Below the pieces are notes generated by a model. The model was given only the letters and a program-made list of their open reading frames with translations. It ran no database searches and had not been told where the DNA came from. DNA of 64,000 nucleotides, taken from a virus. Location of the stretch: positions 1 to 64,000 of IMG/VR virus record IMGVR_UViG_3300042293_000555. One strand, 5' to 3'. The position numbers were made by a program, and so were the translations under genes. Of the stretch, positions 1 to 8,280 are shown one piece after another (the stretch's first letter is position 1; the number at the start of each line of letters is the position of its first letter).

Positions 1-134
1 TTTTCGATTTGATCTAAAGGAAGTATCCAATTATTCTCATCATCCTGCAAAGGTGTGAAGAATCTGTTATGGGCATATTGCTGCCCCTCCAGTGCTTCTT
101 TTTCATCATTGTCTAAGATTCCTACCTTTCTCAT
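1..134 (-). CDS. Partial tail-region protein (C-terminus beyond window)
   Basis: The first 44 codons are in the window and the frame is open to the left edge. It begins MRKVGILDNDEKEALEGQQY and contains NRFFTPLQDDENNW, a short pattern of the kind found in Bacteroidota phage tail-region proteins. The ATG overlaps the TGA of the gene before it (ATGA), so the two are translationally coupled in the leftward tail operon. The frame is too short to be listed by a length filter but its codon use matches its neighbours. Function is unknown; a tail or fibre-associated protein is an inference from position. Confidence 0.6.
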   Translation of the reverse strand, partial: MRKVGILDNDEKEALEGQQYAHNRFFTPLQDDENNWILPLDQIE

Positions 135-433
135 GCTAAGATTTCAGCATAATAGCCTAATTCTGAAAATGCAATATACATATACTGCAAAGCAACTTCC
201 AAAGACTGTGTTTCTGTTTCAAGAATCACAAAGTTGTAGGTCATATTTTGTATGTCGGTTGCAATTTCTTTGCCTGCCAAAAACGAATCAAAGTTAAGAT
301 AAGTTTTGTACGTGATAGTAAGGGAACCATCCAATTGGCAAGTGAAAACAATACGAACATAGACAGAGCTGAGCTCAATATCTGTACCTTGTACGTTTAT
401 TTGTGTTGTGTTTTTTGAGAGTAGTAGTGCCAT
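131..433 (-). CDS. Small tail-fibre-associated protein
   Basis: A 100-residue protein rich in beta-strand pattern, with no signal peptide or membrane segment. It follows the putative tail fibre gene by one base and overlaps the next gene by four bases, so it is part of the leftward tail operon. I do not recognise a family. A small protein directly after a fibre gene is often a fibre chaperone or a second adhesin subunit, but nothing in the sequence proves that here. Confidence 0.6.
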   Translation of the reverse strand: MALLLSKNTTQINVQGTDIELSSVYVRIVFTCQLDGSLTITYKTYLNFDSFLAGKEIATDIQNMTYNFVILETETQSLEVALQYMYIAFSELGYYAEILA

Positions 434-434
434 T

Positions 435-1979
435 TTAGTTTATCTTTTTATATTTTAGAATTGAACCTTTGAGAGTGCGGGCCGTTGTTGCTGCTATGGC
501 AACATTCTGAGCAAATTGATATTTGAATATTGCGTTTGCTGATGCAGTAAAAGAGTATATAATTTTGATGCTTAGTAAAGAATCTAAATCTGCTGAAGGG
601 CAGCCCATTGATATTTGATTAGTATTAGCAACTCCTGCAGCGCTTGCAATAGTAACAACTGCTAAACCTGTAAGTCCTGTTGCAGTATATATTCCGTTAC
701 CTTTCATATTCCCAGCAGATACAGCAAGTCTACTTAAATAATCTGATGAAGTATTGTTACAAGAAATAACGATATCCATCTCAATCATGTATTGCCCACC
801 AGCCACAACAGAAAACTGCATATCAGTATCATCAACTAAAGTTATGCTATTTGTCACGTCTTGATTTTGTGGTTTTACAATGTAATTCCAGCCGCCTATT
901 GTTTTGTTTTTCCAAAGTGATGTTGCACTTTCATAAACTAAAGCATCATTATTTGCTGCACCTGCAATACTTACATTGTGCAATTCCTCAAGCTCATAGC
1001 CGTTATCAACTTTGACGTAGATTGAACCTTGTGTAATATGAGCATGAACAACATAACCAATTACAATTAAATGATTTGGTGCAACAGGTTTTACATTTGT
1101 AATATTACCCGCTGTTGTTGGGCTGAGATAAAGAATATCACCATCTGCCCAAGTTTCTGTCTGCAAAGAACCTGTTGTGTTTATACCCCTTACTAATCCG
1201 CTTACAGTAACAAAGCCTTCTTGATTGTTATTTATTGTTTCAGTAACTAAGCCAATTGTTTCAGCACTTAAAGCATTAGTTGTTGCAAGTGCCAAATCTA
1301 TTTTTAGCCTCTGCCCTTGTGCGCCTGTTATTCGCACTGCCTGATAGTTAGCTTCTAACAAATTTACGTTTGTAGCTGTTTTATTAACTACTCTCACAAT
1401 CTGCTCTTGCCCGATTTGTAGCGTTACATTTCCACCCTTTAGGCCTAAGTCCAGCGTTCCGTCTGTATTATTCCACGCAAGTTCGCCAGCTACAACAGAA
1501 TGTGCTGCTGCTGTATCAAAATTTATAAAATCATATTCTTGAATTGCCCAAACAGCTGCACCTGCAGTTGCATCAGAGCAAACATAAGTAGTGCCATTAT
1601 CTAATGTCCAAAGAGAACCAATTTGATAACCTGTTAAATCATCATCATTTACTGTAGGAACATTACTAAAATTATACAAAGATTGTCTAATATAAAGACC
1701 GCTTTGGTCCATCACATACAATCTGCCAGCTTCCCATTTTAATTGATAATCAAGCGAACAAATCATAGCAATACCTTTAGCACCACCAAGGTATTGATCT
1801 CTTCTTCCTGTTTTTAATCTTGAAGTGTTAGCAAAATAAAGACCTTGATTTATATCAAAGTTAATATCATTAGCACCTGATGCATTACCATTAGCTAAAA
1901 CACTTGCAAGATCTGCTGAAGCACTACCTGCTTCATAGTAGTCAAATTTACCAGTTAAAGGATTTAATTTATATGGCAT
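435..1979 (-). CDS. Putative tail fibre / receptor-binding protein
   Basis: A 514-residue protein, rich in Ala, Thr, Asn and Gly. It opens MPYKLNPLTGKFDYYE, the kind of short N-terminal segment seen in phage fibre and baseplate proteins. About two thirds of the way along it has a NNDALVYESATSLWKNKTI segment, a fibre-type pattern in which a declared value is followed by a Trp-Lys turn. The C-terminal 150 residues have the alternating pattern of a beta-rich, probably trimeric adhesin head. The end of the tail operon is the usual place for host-recognition proteins. Receptor binding is inferred from composition and position, not from a named domain. Confidence 0.6.
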   Translation of the reverse strand: MPYKLNPLTGKFDYYEAGSASADLASVLANGNASGANDINFDINQGLYFANTSRLKTGRRDQYLGGAKGIAMICSLDYQLKWEAGRLYVMDQSGLYIRQSLYNFSNVPTVNDDDLTGYQIGSLWTLDNGTTYVCSDATAGAAVWAIQEYDFINFDTAAAHSVVAGELAWNNTDGTLDLGLKGGNVTLQIGQEQIVRVVNKTATNVNLLEANYQAVRITGAQGQRLKIDLALATTNALSAETIGLVTETINNNQEGFVTVSGLVRGINTTGSLQTETWADGDILYLSPTTAGNITNVKPVAPNHLIVIGYVVHAHITQGSIYVKVDNGYELEELHNVSIAGAANNDALVYESATSLWKNKTIGGWNYIVKPQNQDVTNSITLVDDTDMQFSVVAGGQYMIEMDIVISCNNTSSDYLSRLAVSAGNMKGNGIYTATGLTGLAVVTIASAAGVANTNQISMGCPSADLDSLLSIKIIYSFTASANAIFKYQFAQNVAIAATTARTLKGSILKYKKIN

Positions 1980-1980
1980 A

Positions 1981-2271
1981 TTAAGTAGTTGTTATATTTG
2001 TACAATTGTTATTTGCATCATAAGTAAATGCTTGAGTAAACATTAAAGTAGCACCTTCATAGTGTTCAGCAAGAGTTACATTATTATTAACATCATAAGT
2101 ATAATTAATTGAATTACCTGGAGTAGTATTCCAATTAGCATATAATGTATTTATGTATAATAATTGTATTCCACCTGAAAGTTTATTTATTTCAAAAATA
2201 ATAGCTGCACTACTTTCACAAGCACATTGCAATGCTCTATTCATTTGTTTGATTTCATCCCTGGTTTGCAT
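1981..2271 (-). CDS. Small tail-region protein with NNNxT segments
   Basis: A 96-residue protein starting MQTRDEIKQMNRALQ. A longer frame exists upstream but would run deep into the preceding gene. The ATG at 2271 gives a 17-base overlap with that gene, which is normal in this operon. The N-terminal third is helical; the rest carries two YDxNNN segments (YTYDVNNNVT and FTYDANNNCT), which look like a short internal repeat. It lies between a two-helix membrane protein and the fibre gene. Function unknown, probably virion-associated. Confidence 0.55.
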   Translation of the reverse strand: MQTRDEIKQMNRALQCACESSAAIIFEINKLSGGIQLLYINTLYANWNTTPGNSINYTYDVNNNVTLAEHYEGATLMFTQAFTYDANNNCTNITTT

Positions 2272-2488
2272 CTGTATCTTTATTTTTAAGTTTTTCAATA
2301 GTTCTTGAAATAGTGTAAACACCCATATCAGCAAACATTGCAAATAAAATTGCTTCAGTTATAAATCCTTCATTACAAGGTTTTGAACTAAACAGACAAA
2401 CAAGAAATGCTATCATAATAAGTATAGTCCAAATAACAGTCCTTAAAGGTCTTTGATATTTTTTAATTAACTCTAATGTCTTTTCCAT
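2255..2488 (-). CDS. Two-helix membrane protein, holin-like candidate
   Basis: A 77-residue protein with a charged N-terminus (MEKTLELIKKYQRPLR), a hydrophobic segment at about 18-35 and a weaker one at about 43-60. It ends in a highly charged tail (KLKNKDTDANQG). The size and two-helix topology fit small phage holins, and lytic phages of Bacteroidota often have such a gene in the tail region. There is no diagnostic motif, so it could equally be another small membrane protein. It is three bases downstream of a large virion gene and shares its transcript. Confidence 0.5.
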   Translation of the reverse strand: MEKTLELIKKYQRPLRTVIWTILIMIAFLVCLFSSKPCNEGFITEAILFAMFADMGVYTISRTIEKLKNKDTDANQG

Positions 2489-2491
2489 AGT

Positions 2492-4081
2492 TTAACAATT
2501 AACATTATCCATAAATTTATTATCTCCAATACTTGTACTACTTTCACATATCCATGATGCATCAATTTCTTTTTCAAAACAAAGTGTACAGACTTCATCT
2601 TCTGTTGTAATAGTTACTTGTAATTTTACAATTGCACTAACAGTAAATGATGATGTTCTACAAGGTTCAGAAAGCATTACAGTATAAGTATCACTTGGGC
2701 CTGATATATAAATAGGTATTAGATTACTTATACAAGAAAAAGGAGTACAAAGATTAGTTGGATAAGGTTGGTAATTACCTAAGTTTCCAGAAGTAGTATT
2801 AAACACAGATGCTTGAACAACAGCAACATTAGCAATAGTCAAACCAAATGAACCTAAATTAGTAAATTGATAATTAAATCTATAATTTACTTTATGTAGT
2901 GTAGTAAATGGTATTTGAATAACACTTAATATTTCTAATCCTGCTGAAATATTTAATCCTTCTAAATCTTCACAAGATGGAGTTCCACCACCTGGCTCAG
3001 GTACAGGACAATAAATTTCAATTTCAAAGTTAAAAAAACAACCATTAACATCTGTAATAGTACCTGTTACAATATCACCAGTCATTACTGTTTGACCTGG
3101 CCCCCATACACCTCCACCAATATATTGAAATGGTGCAATAATCCCACCATTAATTGTACCTACTACTGTGTAAGGTGCATTACCACCTGAAGGAGTTACA
3201 GTTACTGTAGCTTCACCTGTATTATTACCTAAATCATCAGTTAAACAAATAACTTCATCGTTATCTTTAATGTCAGCAAACATACAATCAAATGGACAAT
3301 CTATAATACCTTTTTGAACAGCAGTAACTCTACCAATAGCATCAACTACATAAACAGAAAAGTTTGTACCATTAGGTAATATACCACAAAGTATTCCACC
3401 ACTAATTAATATAATACCATTAACTGTACCTACAACTGTATATGGTGGTGTTCCACCTGATACTGTAACACAAAGTTCACCTGAATCATCAGGTTGACAA
3501 GACCAATTAGTAGCAATATCAAGTATACTTAATTGACAAGTACCATTATCAAAAGTAGCATTAGGATCATAGTTTTCAAAATTAGGATCAGTGCATCCAC
3601 CTAAATAAGTTATTTCTATACCATATTCTGCTTGACAACCATTCTCATCTAATACAGTTGTAACAATTCCTGTAGTTACAGATGTATTTGTAAAAGCTGG
3701 AGATACAGTTAAAACATTTCCAACCTCACTTATTAATATCCAATCAGCAGTAATGATATTCCAATTACTTGTGTAAGGTACATTAGTACCTGTAACTGTT
3801 GATGTAAAAATATATTGTACTTGATTTCCTACAGTAACTATTTGGTAAGCAATACTGATTTGAATATTACAAGGAGTTATATTAGGATTAGTGTTAGATT
3901 GTTCTGAACAAGGTAACTCTTCACCTTTCAAACAAGTTAAGTCAATAGGTACACAATCTAATCTATTAAGGTAAGACTTAATAAAATTTATGTTAGATGT
4001 ATCATCTTTACAAAGTAGTCCAAACTTTCTTCGGACTACTCTATCATACATTTCCTTGACTATGTTGCAGTTCCATTTCAT
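2492..4081 (-). CDS. Large repeat-containing virion surface protein (SprB/Ig-like)
   Basis: About 529 residues, counted from the ATG at 4081; a GTG three codons upstream would give a slightly longer form inside the previous gene. The middle has a GGCTDPNFENYDPNATFDNG segment, matching the GCTDPxAxNYDPxAxxDDGSC motif common in secreted Bacteroidota proteins. It is followed by two SprB-like beta repeats, each with a GGxxPYTVVGT core (about residues 210 and 295). Cysteines are frequent throughout. Repeats of this type usually form extended surface structures, so an appendage or adhesin role is likely. It may have been acquired from a Bacteroidota adhesin. Confidence 0.6.
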   Translation of the reverse strand: MKWNCNIVKEMYDRVVRRKFGLLCKDDTSNINFIKSYLNRLDCVPIDLTCLKGEELPCSEQSNTNPNITPCNIQISIAYQIVTVGNQVQYIFTSTVTGTNVPYTSNWNIITADWILISEVGNVLTVSPAFTNTSVTTGIVTTVLDENGCQAEYGIEITYLGGCTDPNFENYDPNATFDNGTCQLSILDIATNWSCQPDDSGELCVTVSGGTPPYTVVGTVNGIILISGGILCGILPNGTNFSVYVVDAIGRVTAVQKGIIDCPFDCMFADIKDNDEVICLTDDLGNNTGEATVTVTPSGGNAPYTVVGTINGGIIAPFQYIGGGVWGPGQTVMTGDIVTGTITDVNGCFFNFEIEIYCPVPEPGGGTPSCEDLEGLNISAGLEILSVIQIPFTTLHKVNYRFNYQFTNLGSFGLTIANVAVVQASVFNTTSGNLGNYQPYPTNLCTPFSCISNLIPIYISGPSDTYTVMLSEPCRTSSFTVSAIVKLQVTITTEDEVCTLCFEKEIDASWICESSTSIGDNKFMDNVNC

Positions 4082-4082
4082 A

Positions 4083-4949
4083 TTAACAGCCACAATTTGA
4101 GCATGAATCAGACCCTCCTAATTCTTGGCACAATTTAGTAAATATTTCACATAACTCATCACAATTACACCCACAATTTGAGCCTTCAGTTAAAGTATAA
4201 TGTAACAGAAAAATATTAGTAGCAACTTTATTACAGTTCATTAGTTCTGTAACACGAGCACTTACTTTACAAGCAGTTTCACAATCAAAAAAGAAACAAG
4301 TAGACTCAGTAATAATATTTCCATTTGATGCATATCTTATTGTAAAAGAATAAACAGCATCTTGAAAATTAGTAAGTCCAAAGAATCTTGGGTCTATATA
4401 AATATCTGTTCCTGAGAAAAATACATTATCTATTGGAAAATGACCAAAATAAACTTCTGTATCAATACCATTAACTGTAACAATCATTTTTACAGGTCTA
4501 ATGTTAACCGGTAAATCTTCAATAGTATAAGTACAAATATCTTCAATAGCATCATAAGTATACCCTTGAGTAACAGTAGTTGCAAAGTTAGTTGTAAACC
4601 AAGCTTGAATAATTGGATACAATAATGTTATATCTCCTGTATTACACATATAATCTACTACATTATATGTAGTAGGGTCAAGTATATTCCAACTTTGTTG
4701 AGTATTAATGTTTTGAAAAATAATCTCTTTAATTACAGCAGTATCATCAACTGGAAAATTTAATGTCCATTGATTTGTATCAAGGTCATTTCCTGTAATT
4801 GATTGTACTTCAGTTTCATCAGTACAACAATTCATTGTACCACTTATTTGAAATTGAGTATAGTTACCAGGATTTAAAATAAAGTCTGAGATTAACTCAG
4901 ACTCTATCTTAATATGACCACAATTGGATGTTTTACTGAGTAAAATCAT
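4083..4949 (-). CDS. Cys-rich virion protein
   Basis: A 288-residue protein whose last 60 residues carry a dense cluster of cysteines (CNCDELC, then CSNCGC at the extreme C-terminus). Two other Cys pairs occur earlier (MNCC near 40 and CFFFDCETAC near 225). Such a C-terminal Cys array suggests metal binding or disulphide cross-links in an external protein. The start shares one base with the stop of the upstream gene. It sits between two presumed virion proteins in the leftward operon. I do not recognise a family. Confidence 0.55.
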   Translation of the reverse strand: MILLSKTSNCGHIKIESELISDFILNPGNYTQFQISGTMNCCTDETEVQSITGNDLDTNQWTLNFPVDDTAVIKEIIFQNINTQQSWNILDPTTYNVVDYMCNTGDITLLYPIIQAWFTTNFATTVTQGYTYDAIEDICTYTIEDLPVNIRPVKMIVTVNGIDTEVYFGHFPIDNVFFSGTDIYIDPRFFGLTNFQDAVYSFTIRYASNGNIITESTCFFFDCETACKVSARVTELMNCNKVATNIFLLHYTLTEGSNCGCNCDELCEIFTKLCQELGGSDSCSNCGC

Positions 4950-5392
4950 TATGGATAAACTCTTATAATTAAACTAATACTTAATGTACTATCTGCTACT
5001 GTTCTTGCTCCTGCATTATCCATTGTAGCAGTAATAAACTTAAGTCTATTTGCAGTATCTCTAACAGCAGATGTTAATGCTATGCTGCCTGCTGGAGCTA
5101 AATCTGAACTTGTAAATGATGGTATAATAACTACCTTAGATGCAGTTGGGAATGCACCTGTAAGTGTAGCTAAATAAGTACCTGTTGCACTTCTTGTCCA
5201 AACTAATGTACCACCTAAAGTATTATTAAGTACAGTTGCAGCTGGAGCAGCAGTACCTGTTTGAGTAACAGTAGCTACATATTCTTTATAAGTACCTACA
5301 ACAGTTTGAAGTGCAGCAATATCAGTTCTTTGAGAAGAAGTAAATTGAAAAATCATTTTCTTAATCTCGTTATACAAATTTTTTGGTAACAT
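4949..5392 (-). CDS. Small virion protein, possibly head fibre or decoration
   Basis: A 147-residue protein. The N-terminal 35 residues are helical (MLPKNLYNEIKKMIFQFTSS), followed by a Thr/Ala/Val-rich beta domain with no cysteines. An internal ATG at codon 13 is an alternative start. It is the first gene after a clear terminator, so it may head its own transcript. Size and position fit a decoration or short fibre protein, but this is inference from context. Confidence 0.5.
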   Translation of the reverse strand: MLPKNLYNEIKKMIFQFTSSQRTDIAALQTVVGTYKEYVATVTQTGTAAPAATVLNNTLGGTLVWTRSATGTYLATLTGAFPTASKVVIIPSFTSSDLAPAGSIALTSAVRDTANRLKFITATMDNAGARTVADSTLSISLIIRVYP

Positions 5393-5418
5393 AATTTTGT
5401 TGATTAAAAGTTACAAAA

Positions 5419-5450
5419 TAAAAAAGGAGAGAGAAAAAATCTCTCTCCTT
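5419..5450 (-). terminator. Intrinsic terminator after the 397-residue virion gene
   Basis: A 10-bp stem (AAGGAGAGAG paired with CTCTCTCCTT) with a 7-base loop. Read on the minus strand it is followed by a run of T. It lies just past the stop codon of the gene ending at 5469, so it should cut or reduce leftward transcription into the tail genes. Confidence 0.8.
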
Positions 5451-5468
5451 ACAATAATAAATTATTGA

Positions 5469-6662
5469 TTATCCTAAACCATCTTCAGTTACATCATTAA
5501 TGTTAGTAGTGTATAACAATGTAGAACAATCACACTGAGCAAGGTCATCATCCAATGGATCAAAGAAACCAGTTACAAAAGCATCCAATATAGGAAGAAT
5601 ACCATTAAATACAAGGTTACTTGCAGTACATGGTACAGCAATAACAGTATTAAGTTGATTTTTATTATCTCCCCAACCTGCTATACTTTCATTAGAATAG
5701 GTTATATTAACTTGGTTGTAAATACCTGCATTAGTAGAGAACCTTTCAAAGTTACCTATTGCAGTACCTACCATTTCACCTACTCTGTAATCACCAGGCT
5801 TACCTTTGTATCCACCTGATTCATACTCCAACCATCCAATGTCCTTACCTTGACCTTCACCAAATGATGGTTCTTGAAACTCATCTGTAGTTGCTTCACA
5901 AGTAAGACCATCAATTAGAGATACTATAATTTTAAACTGCATCATTTTGTAATAACGCAATGGAATATTACAATAAAGATAAAGTTTAGATGCTACAGTT
6001 GTAAGACGTACACCTAAGCAATCACCTGGATTATCTATAATCCATTGAGCTACATCATCAGCATCTACTACAACAGGAGAACCTGGAGTTGTAGTGTAGT
6101 CAAGATAATTAGCAAGAAGGATACCATCAGTATCAGCATTAACTGCATCTACCAACAATTGAGCAAGTTGATTACAATCTCCTGAAGGACAATCACAACC
6201 TGCACCACAACATCCTGTTCTTACAGCAAATGTTTTTGCAAACTGATTAAAGCCATAGTTCATATAAGCTTGAGTGTTACCTCTAAACTCTACTTTGAAA
6301 GCATAATCAGAGTCACACTTAACATCAGTGAAATCAGTAATGTCAACAATGTTAGGTCTTTCAGGACTATAACATCTTAAAGTGTAAGCAGTAACACCTC
6401 TTTTTTGGATGTGTGTACCTGCTGAAAATCTTACATCATCTGCTACACCATCACCATTAGTGTCTACAGCTATAGCAATAAAGATAGATCTTTCATTAAC
6501 TACAGTAGCTGCACTAACAGATAAACCTGTGTCATAAGAAAATACTCCCATAGTACCTATACCAGCTGCAACAAGTTGTGTCAAAGTTTGACCTGCTGTT
6601 GTTACAGGAGCTACATCAGTTGGTGCTACAAGAACTTGAAATACATGATTATTTGCACTCAT
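5469..6662 (-). CDS. Virion structural protein (crAss-like head or auxiliary capsid candidate)
   Basis: A 397-residue protein with no signal peptide. An Asp-rich segment (DTNGDGVADD, about residues 69-78) looks like a calcium-binding loop. A Cys-rich loop follows (GCCGAGCDCPSGDC, about 150-163). The C-terminal half has a FGEGQGKDIGWLEYESGGYK segment that I recall from crAss-like structural proteins. Like the capsid gene it is followed by a strong terminator, which suggests it is made in quantity. The exact virion role is not proven. Confidence 0.6.
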   Translation of the reverse strand: MSANNHVFQVLVAPTDVAPVTTAGQTLTQLVAAGIGTMGVFSYDTGLSVSAATVVNERSIFIAIAVDTNGDGVADDVRFSAGTHIQKRGVTAYTLRCYSPERPNIVDITDFTDVKCDSDYAFKVEFRGNTQAYMNYGFNQFAKTFAVRTGCCGAGCDCPSGDCNQLAQLLVDAVNADTDGILLANYLDYTTTPGSPVVVDADDVAQWIIDNPGDCLGVRLTTVASKLYLYCNIPLRYYKMMQFKIIVSLIDGLTCEATTDEFQEPSFGEGQGKDIGWLEYESGGYKGKPGDYRVGEMVGTAIGNFERFSTNAGIYNQVNITYSNESIAGWGDNKNQLNTVIAVPCTASNLVFNGILPILDAFVTGFFDPLDDDLAQCDCSTLLYTTNINDVTEDGLG

Positions 6663-6675
6663 TTTTTATTGATTT

Positions 6676-7401
6676 TTAATTGTTCAAAAGATTTACTTTT
6701 GCTTGTTTGATTTGAAAATCAGGTATCTGCATTTGTCCTGTCATAATTAAAACAGCTATATCTACAATCTCTCTATGAGTCTGTTCAGGTAATTCACAAT
6801 CCTGACTAAGTGTAAGCACTGTACCATCAGGTAAATTGTAAGTTCCCCCTACATAATCTTGAGCATTTTGAATATAGGCAGGTTTCCTAATGTAATTAAA
6901 TTCACATATAGATTCAACAATAAAGGTTCCATCACTAAATACTCTAAGTCCATCTTCAAAAAATCTTACATTCACTTCTCTCCACTCAAATGAACTTGAA
7001 TCAAAAGGAGATTCTTCATGCATGTCATCATGTTGTTTGATTAAGAGTCTTGCTCTTACACCATCACATTCTCCTTTACTAAGACATGCATAACCTGAAA
7101 CATAAAATAAATAATTTTCAGGTAAATTACACTGATAAGAATTATCAACAACATTATATATTACAGCAGGTAGAGGAGTAAGGTTGTTTATCACTAATGT
7201 TCTAATGTCATCAATACTCCTCTGATTCACTTCAAACCCAAATCCGTTTTTAGTGCGGGGTTCTGCAATTGTCTTAATAAAGATTTCCTGTGCTTCATTC
7301 AAAACCCAATCAATTTCAGGTACTTTTAAATTTCTGTACTGTTGGGAATCTACCTTATTAAGTTTGACTTTTAAATCATAATGCATTGCCCTGATATCCA
7401 T
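6676..7401 (-). CDS. Probable head-tail connector (ring) protein
   Basis: A 241-residue protein starting MDIRAMHYDLKVKLNKVDSQ, with a helical N-terminus that includes WVLNEAQEIFIKTI. This layout is typical of connector or adaptor proteins encoded after the capsid gene. It lies 13 bases past the next upstream gene in the capsid-tail interval, where crAss-like phages encode their neck-ring proteins. No catalytic motif is visible. The assignment rests on position and the N-terminal pattern. Confidence 0.5.
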   Translation of the reverse strand: MDIRAMHYDLKVKLNKVDSQQYRNLKVPEIDWVLNEAQEIFIKTIAEPRTKNGFGFEVNQRSIDDIRTLVINNLTPLPAVIYNVVDNSYQCNLPENYLFYVSGYACLSKGECDGVRARLLIKQHDDMHEESPFDSSSFEWREVNVRFFEDGLRVFSDGTFIVESICEFNYIRKPAYIQNAQDYVGGTYNLPDGTVLTLSQDCELPEQTHREIVDIAVLIMTGQMQIPDFQIKQAKVNLLNN

Positions 7402-7413
7402 ACTGTTTATCTG

Positions 7414-8217
7414 TTAATTTAACTTCTCAAGAATTTTAGCTTTAATTTCCTGATTCTGAGGATTACTAAAGTACTCAACAACATCATCAATACTGTGTCC
7501 AAGAATATCTCCCATATAGAATATACCTGCTCCTTCTTTGGTAAGTACATTTTTATAAAGAGCTTCTACAACCATACCTTTAATGTAAAGATGATTTTTA
7601 TCCATTTTACTAAACTTCAAGAAATCATTTAAATATTCTCCTTCAATGATTTCAGATATCTTAACATCTACAAATTCATTAGATTGCTTTCTTACTGAAA
7701 TGTCTAAGATAATTTGTACAAGAGATACCTTTTGTTCTTTGGTAAGTTTATCAAAAACTTTATATGCTTCTTTCTTCTTATTCAATTTATGAGCTTCAAT
7801 CTCAATGTGTTCTGATTCATCATACAAAATGTGAGTAGCTTGTGGCCATTCTCCATCTTGAAATTCTTTTTCAGAATTAGCTACAAATGGTGAAGCTTTG
7901 TAATTTTTTACCTTAATAAACTCTAATGGTTTTGTTATATCTAACACTAAAGTTCTATTAGGAAATCTTAGTTGTGCAGGTTTAGTTGCCCAAAATGGAT
8001 GTGGTGAGTTAGGATTAAAAGTATCACTTAAATCTATACCCATCAATTTACCATACTTATCTGCTTCTTCTTCTGTAAGTCCTGTATCTAATTTACCTGT
8101 TTTAGAATTATACAGTACTTGTGAACTATGGTCTTGAGTAAATGCATCTTTGCCTTCTTTACCATGCCATTTTTTAGTTTCAATTGGTCTTAACTCTACA
8201 ATATTCGGATTTCTCAT
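7414..8217 (-). CDS. Conserved structural-block protein of unknown function
   Basis: A 267-residue, strongly charged protein. The first 100 residues contain short motifs (DTGLTEEEADKYGKLMGIDL, then HPFWATKPAQLRF). The rest is predominantly helical with Lys/Glu-rich stretches and ends in FSNPQNQEIKAKILEKLN. It sits directly after the terminator that follows the major capsid gene. That position suggests a head-completion or internal virion component. I do not recognise a named family. Confidence 0.5.
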   Translation of the reverse strand: MRNPNIVELRPIETKKWHGKEGKDAFTQDHSSQVLYNSKTGKLDTGLTEEEADKYGKLMGIDLSDTFNPNSPHPFWATKPAQLRFPNRTLVLDITKPLEFIKVKNYKASPFVANSEKEFQDGEWPQATHILYDESEHIEIEAHKLNKKKEAYKVFDKLTKEQKVSLVQIILDISVRKQSNEFVDVKISEIIEGEYLNDFLKFSKMDKNHLYIKGMVVEALYKNVLTKEGAGIFYMGDILGHSIDDVVEYFSNPQNQEIKAKILEKLN

Positions 8218-8240
8218 ACGTATTATTCTGTTTATTAAAT

Positions 8241-8273
8241 ATAAAAATAAAGGGGGAGGGATTAACTCCCCCT
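8241..8273 (-). terminator. Intrinsic terminator after the major capsid gene
   Basis: A GC-rich 8-bp stem (AGGGGGAG with CTCCCCCT) and a 7-base loop. On the minus strand it is followed by TTATTTTTAT. It is 8 bases past the capsid stop codon, which fits a highly expressed gene isolated from downstream genes. Confidence 0.85.
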
Positions 8274-8280
8274 ATTTATT

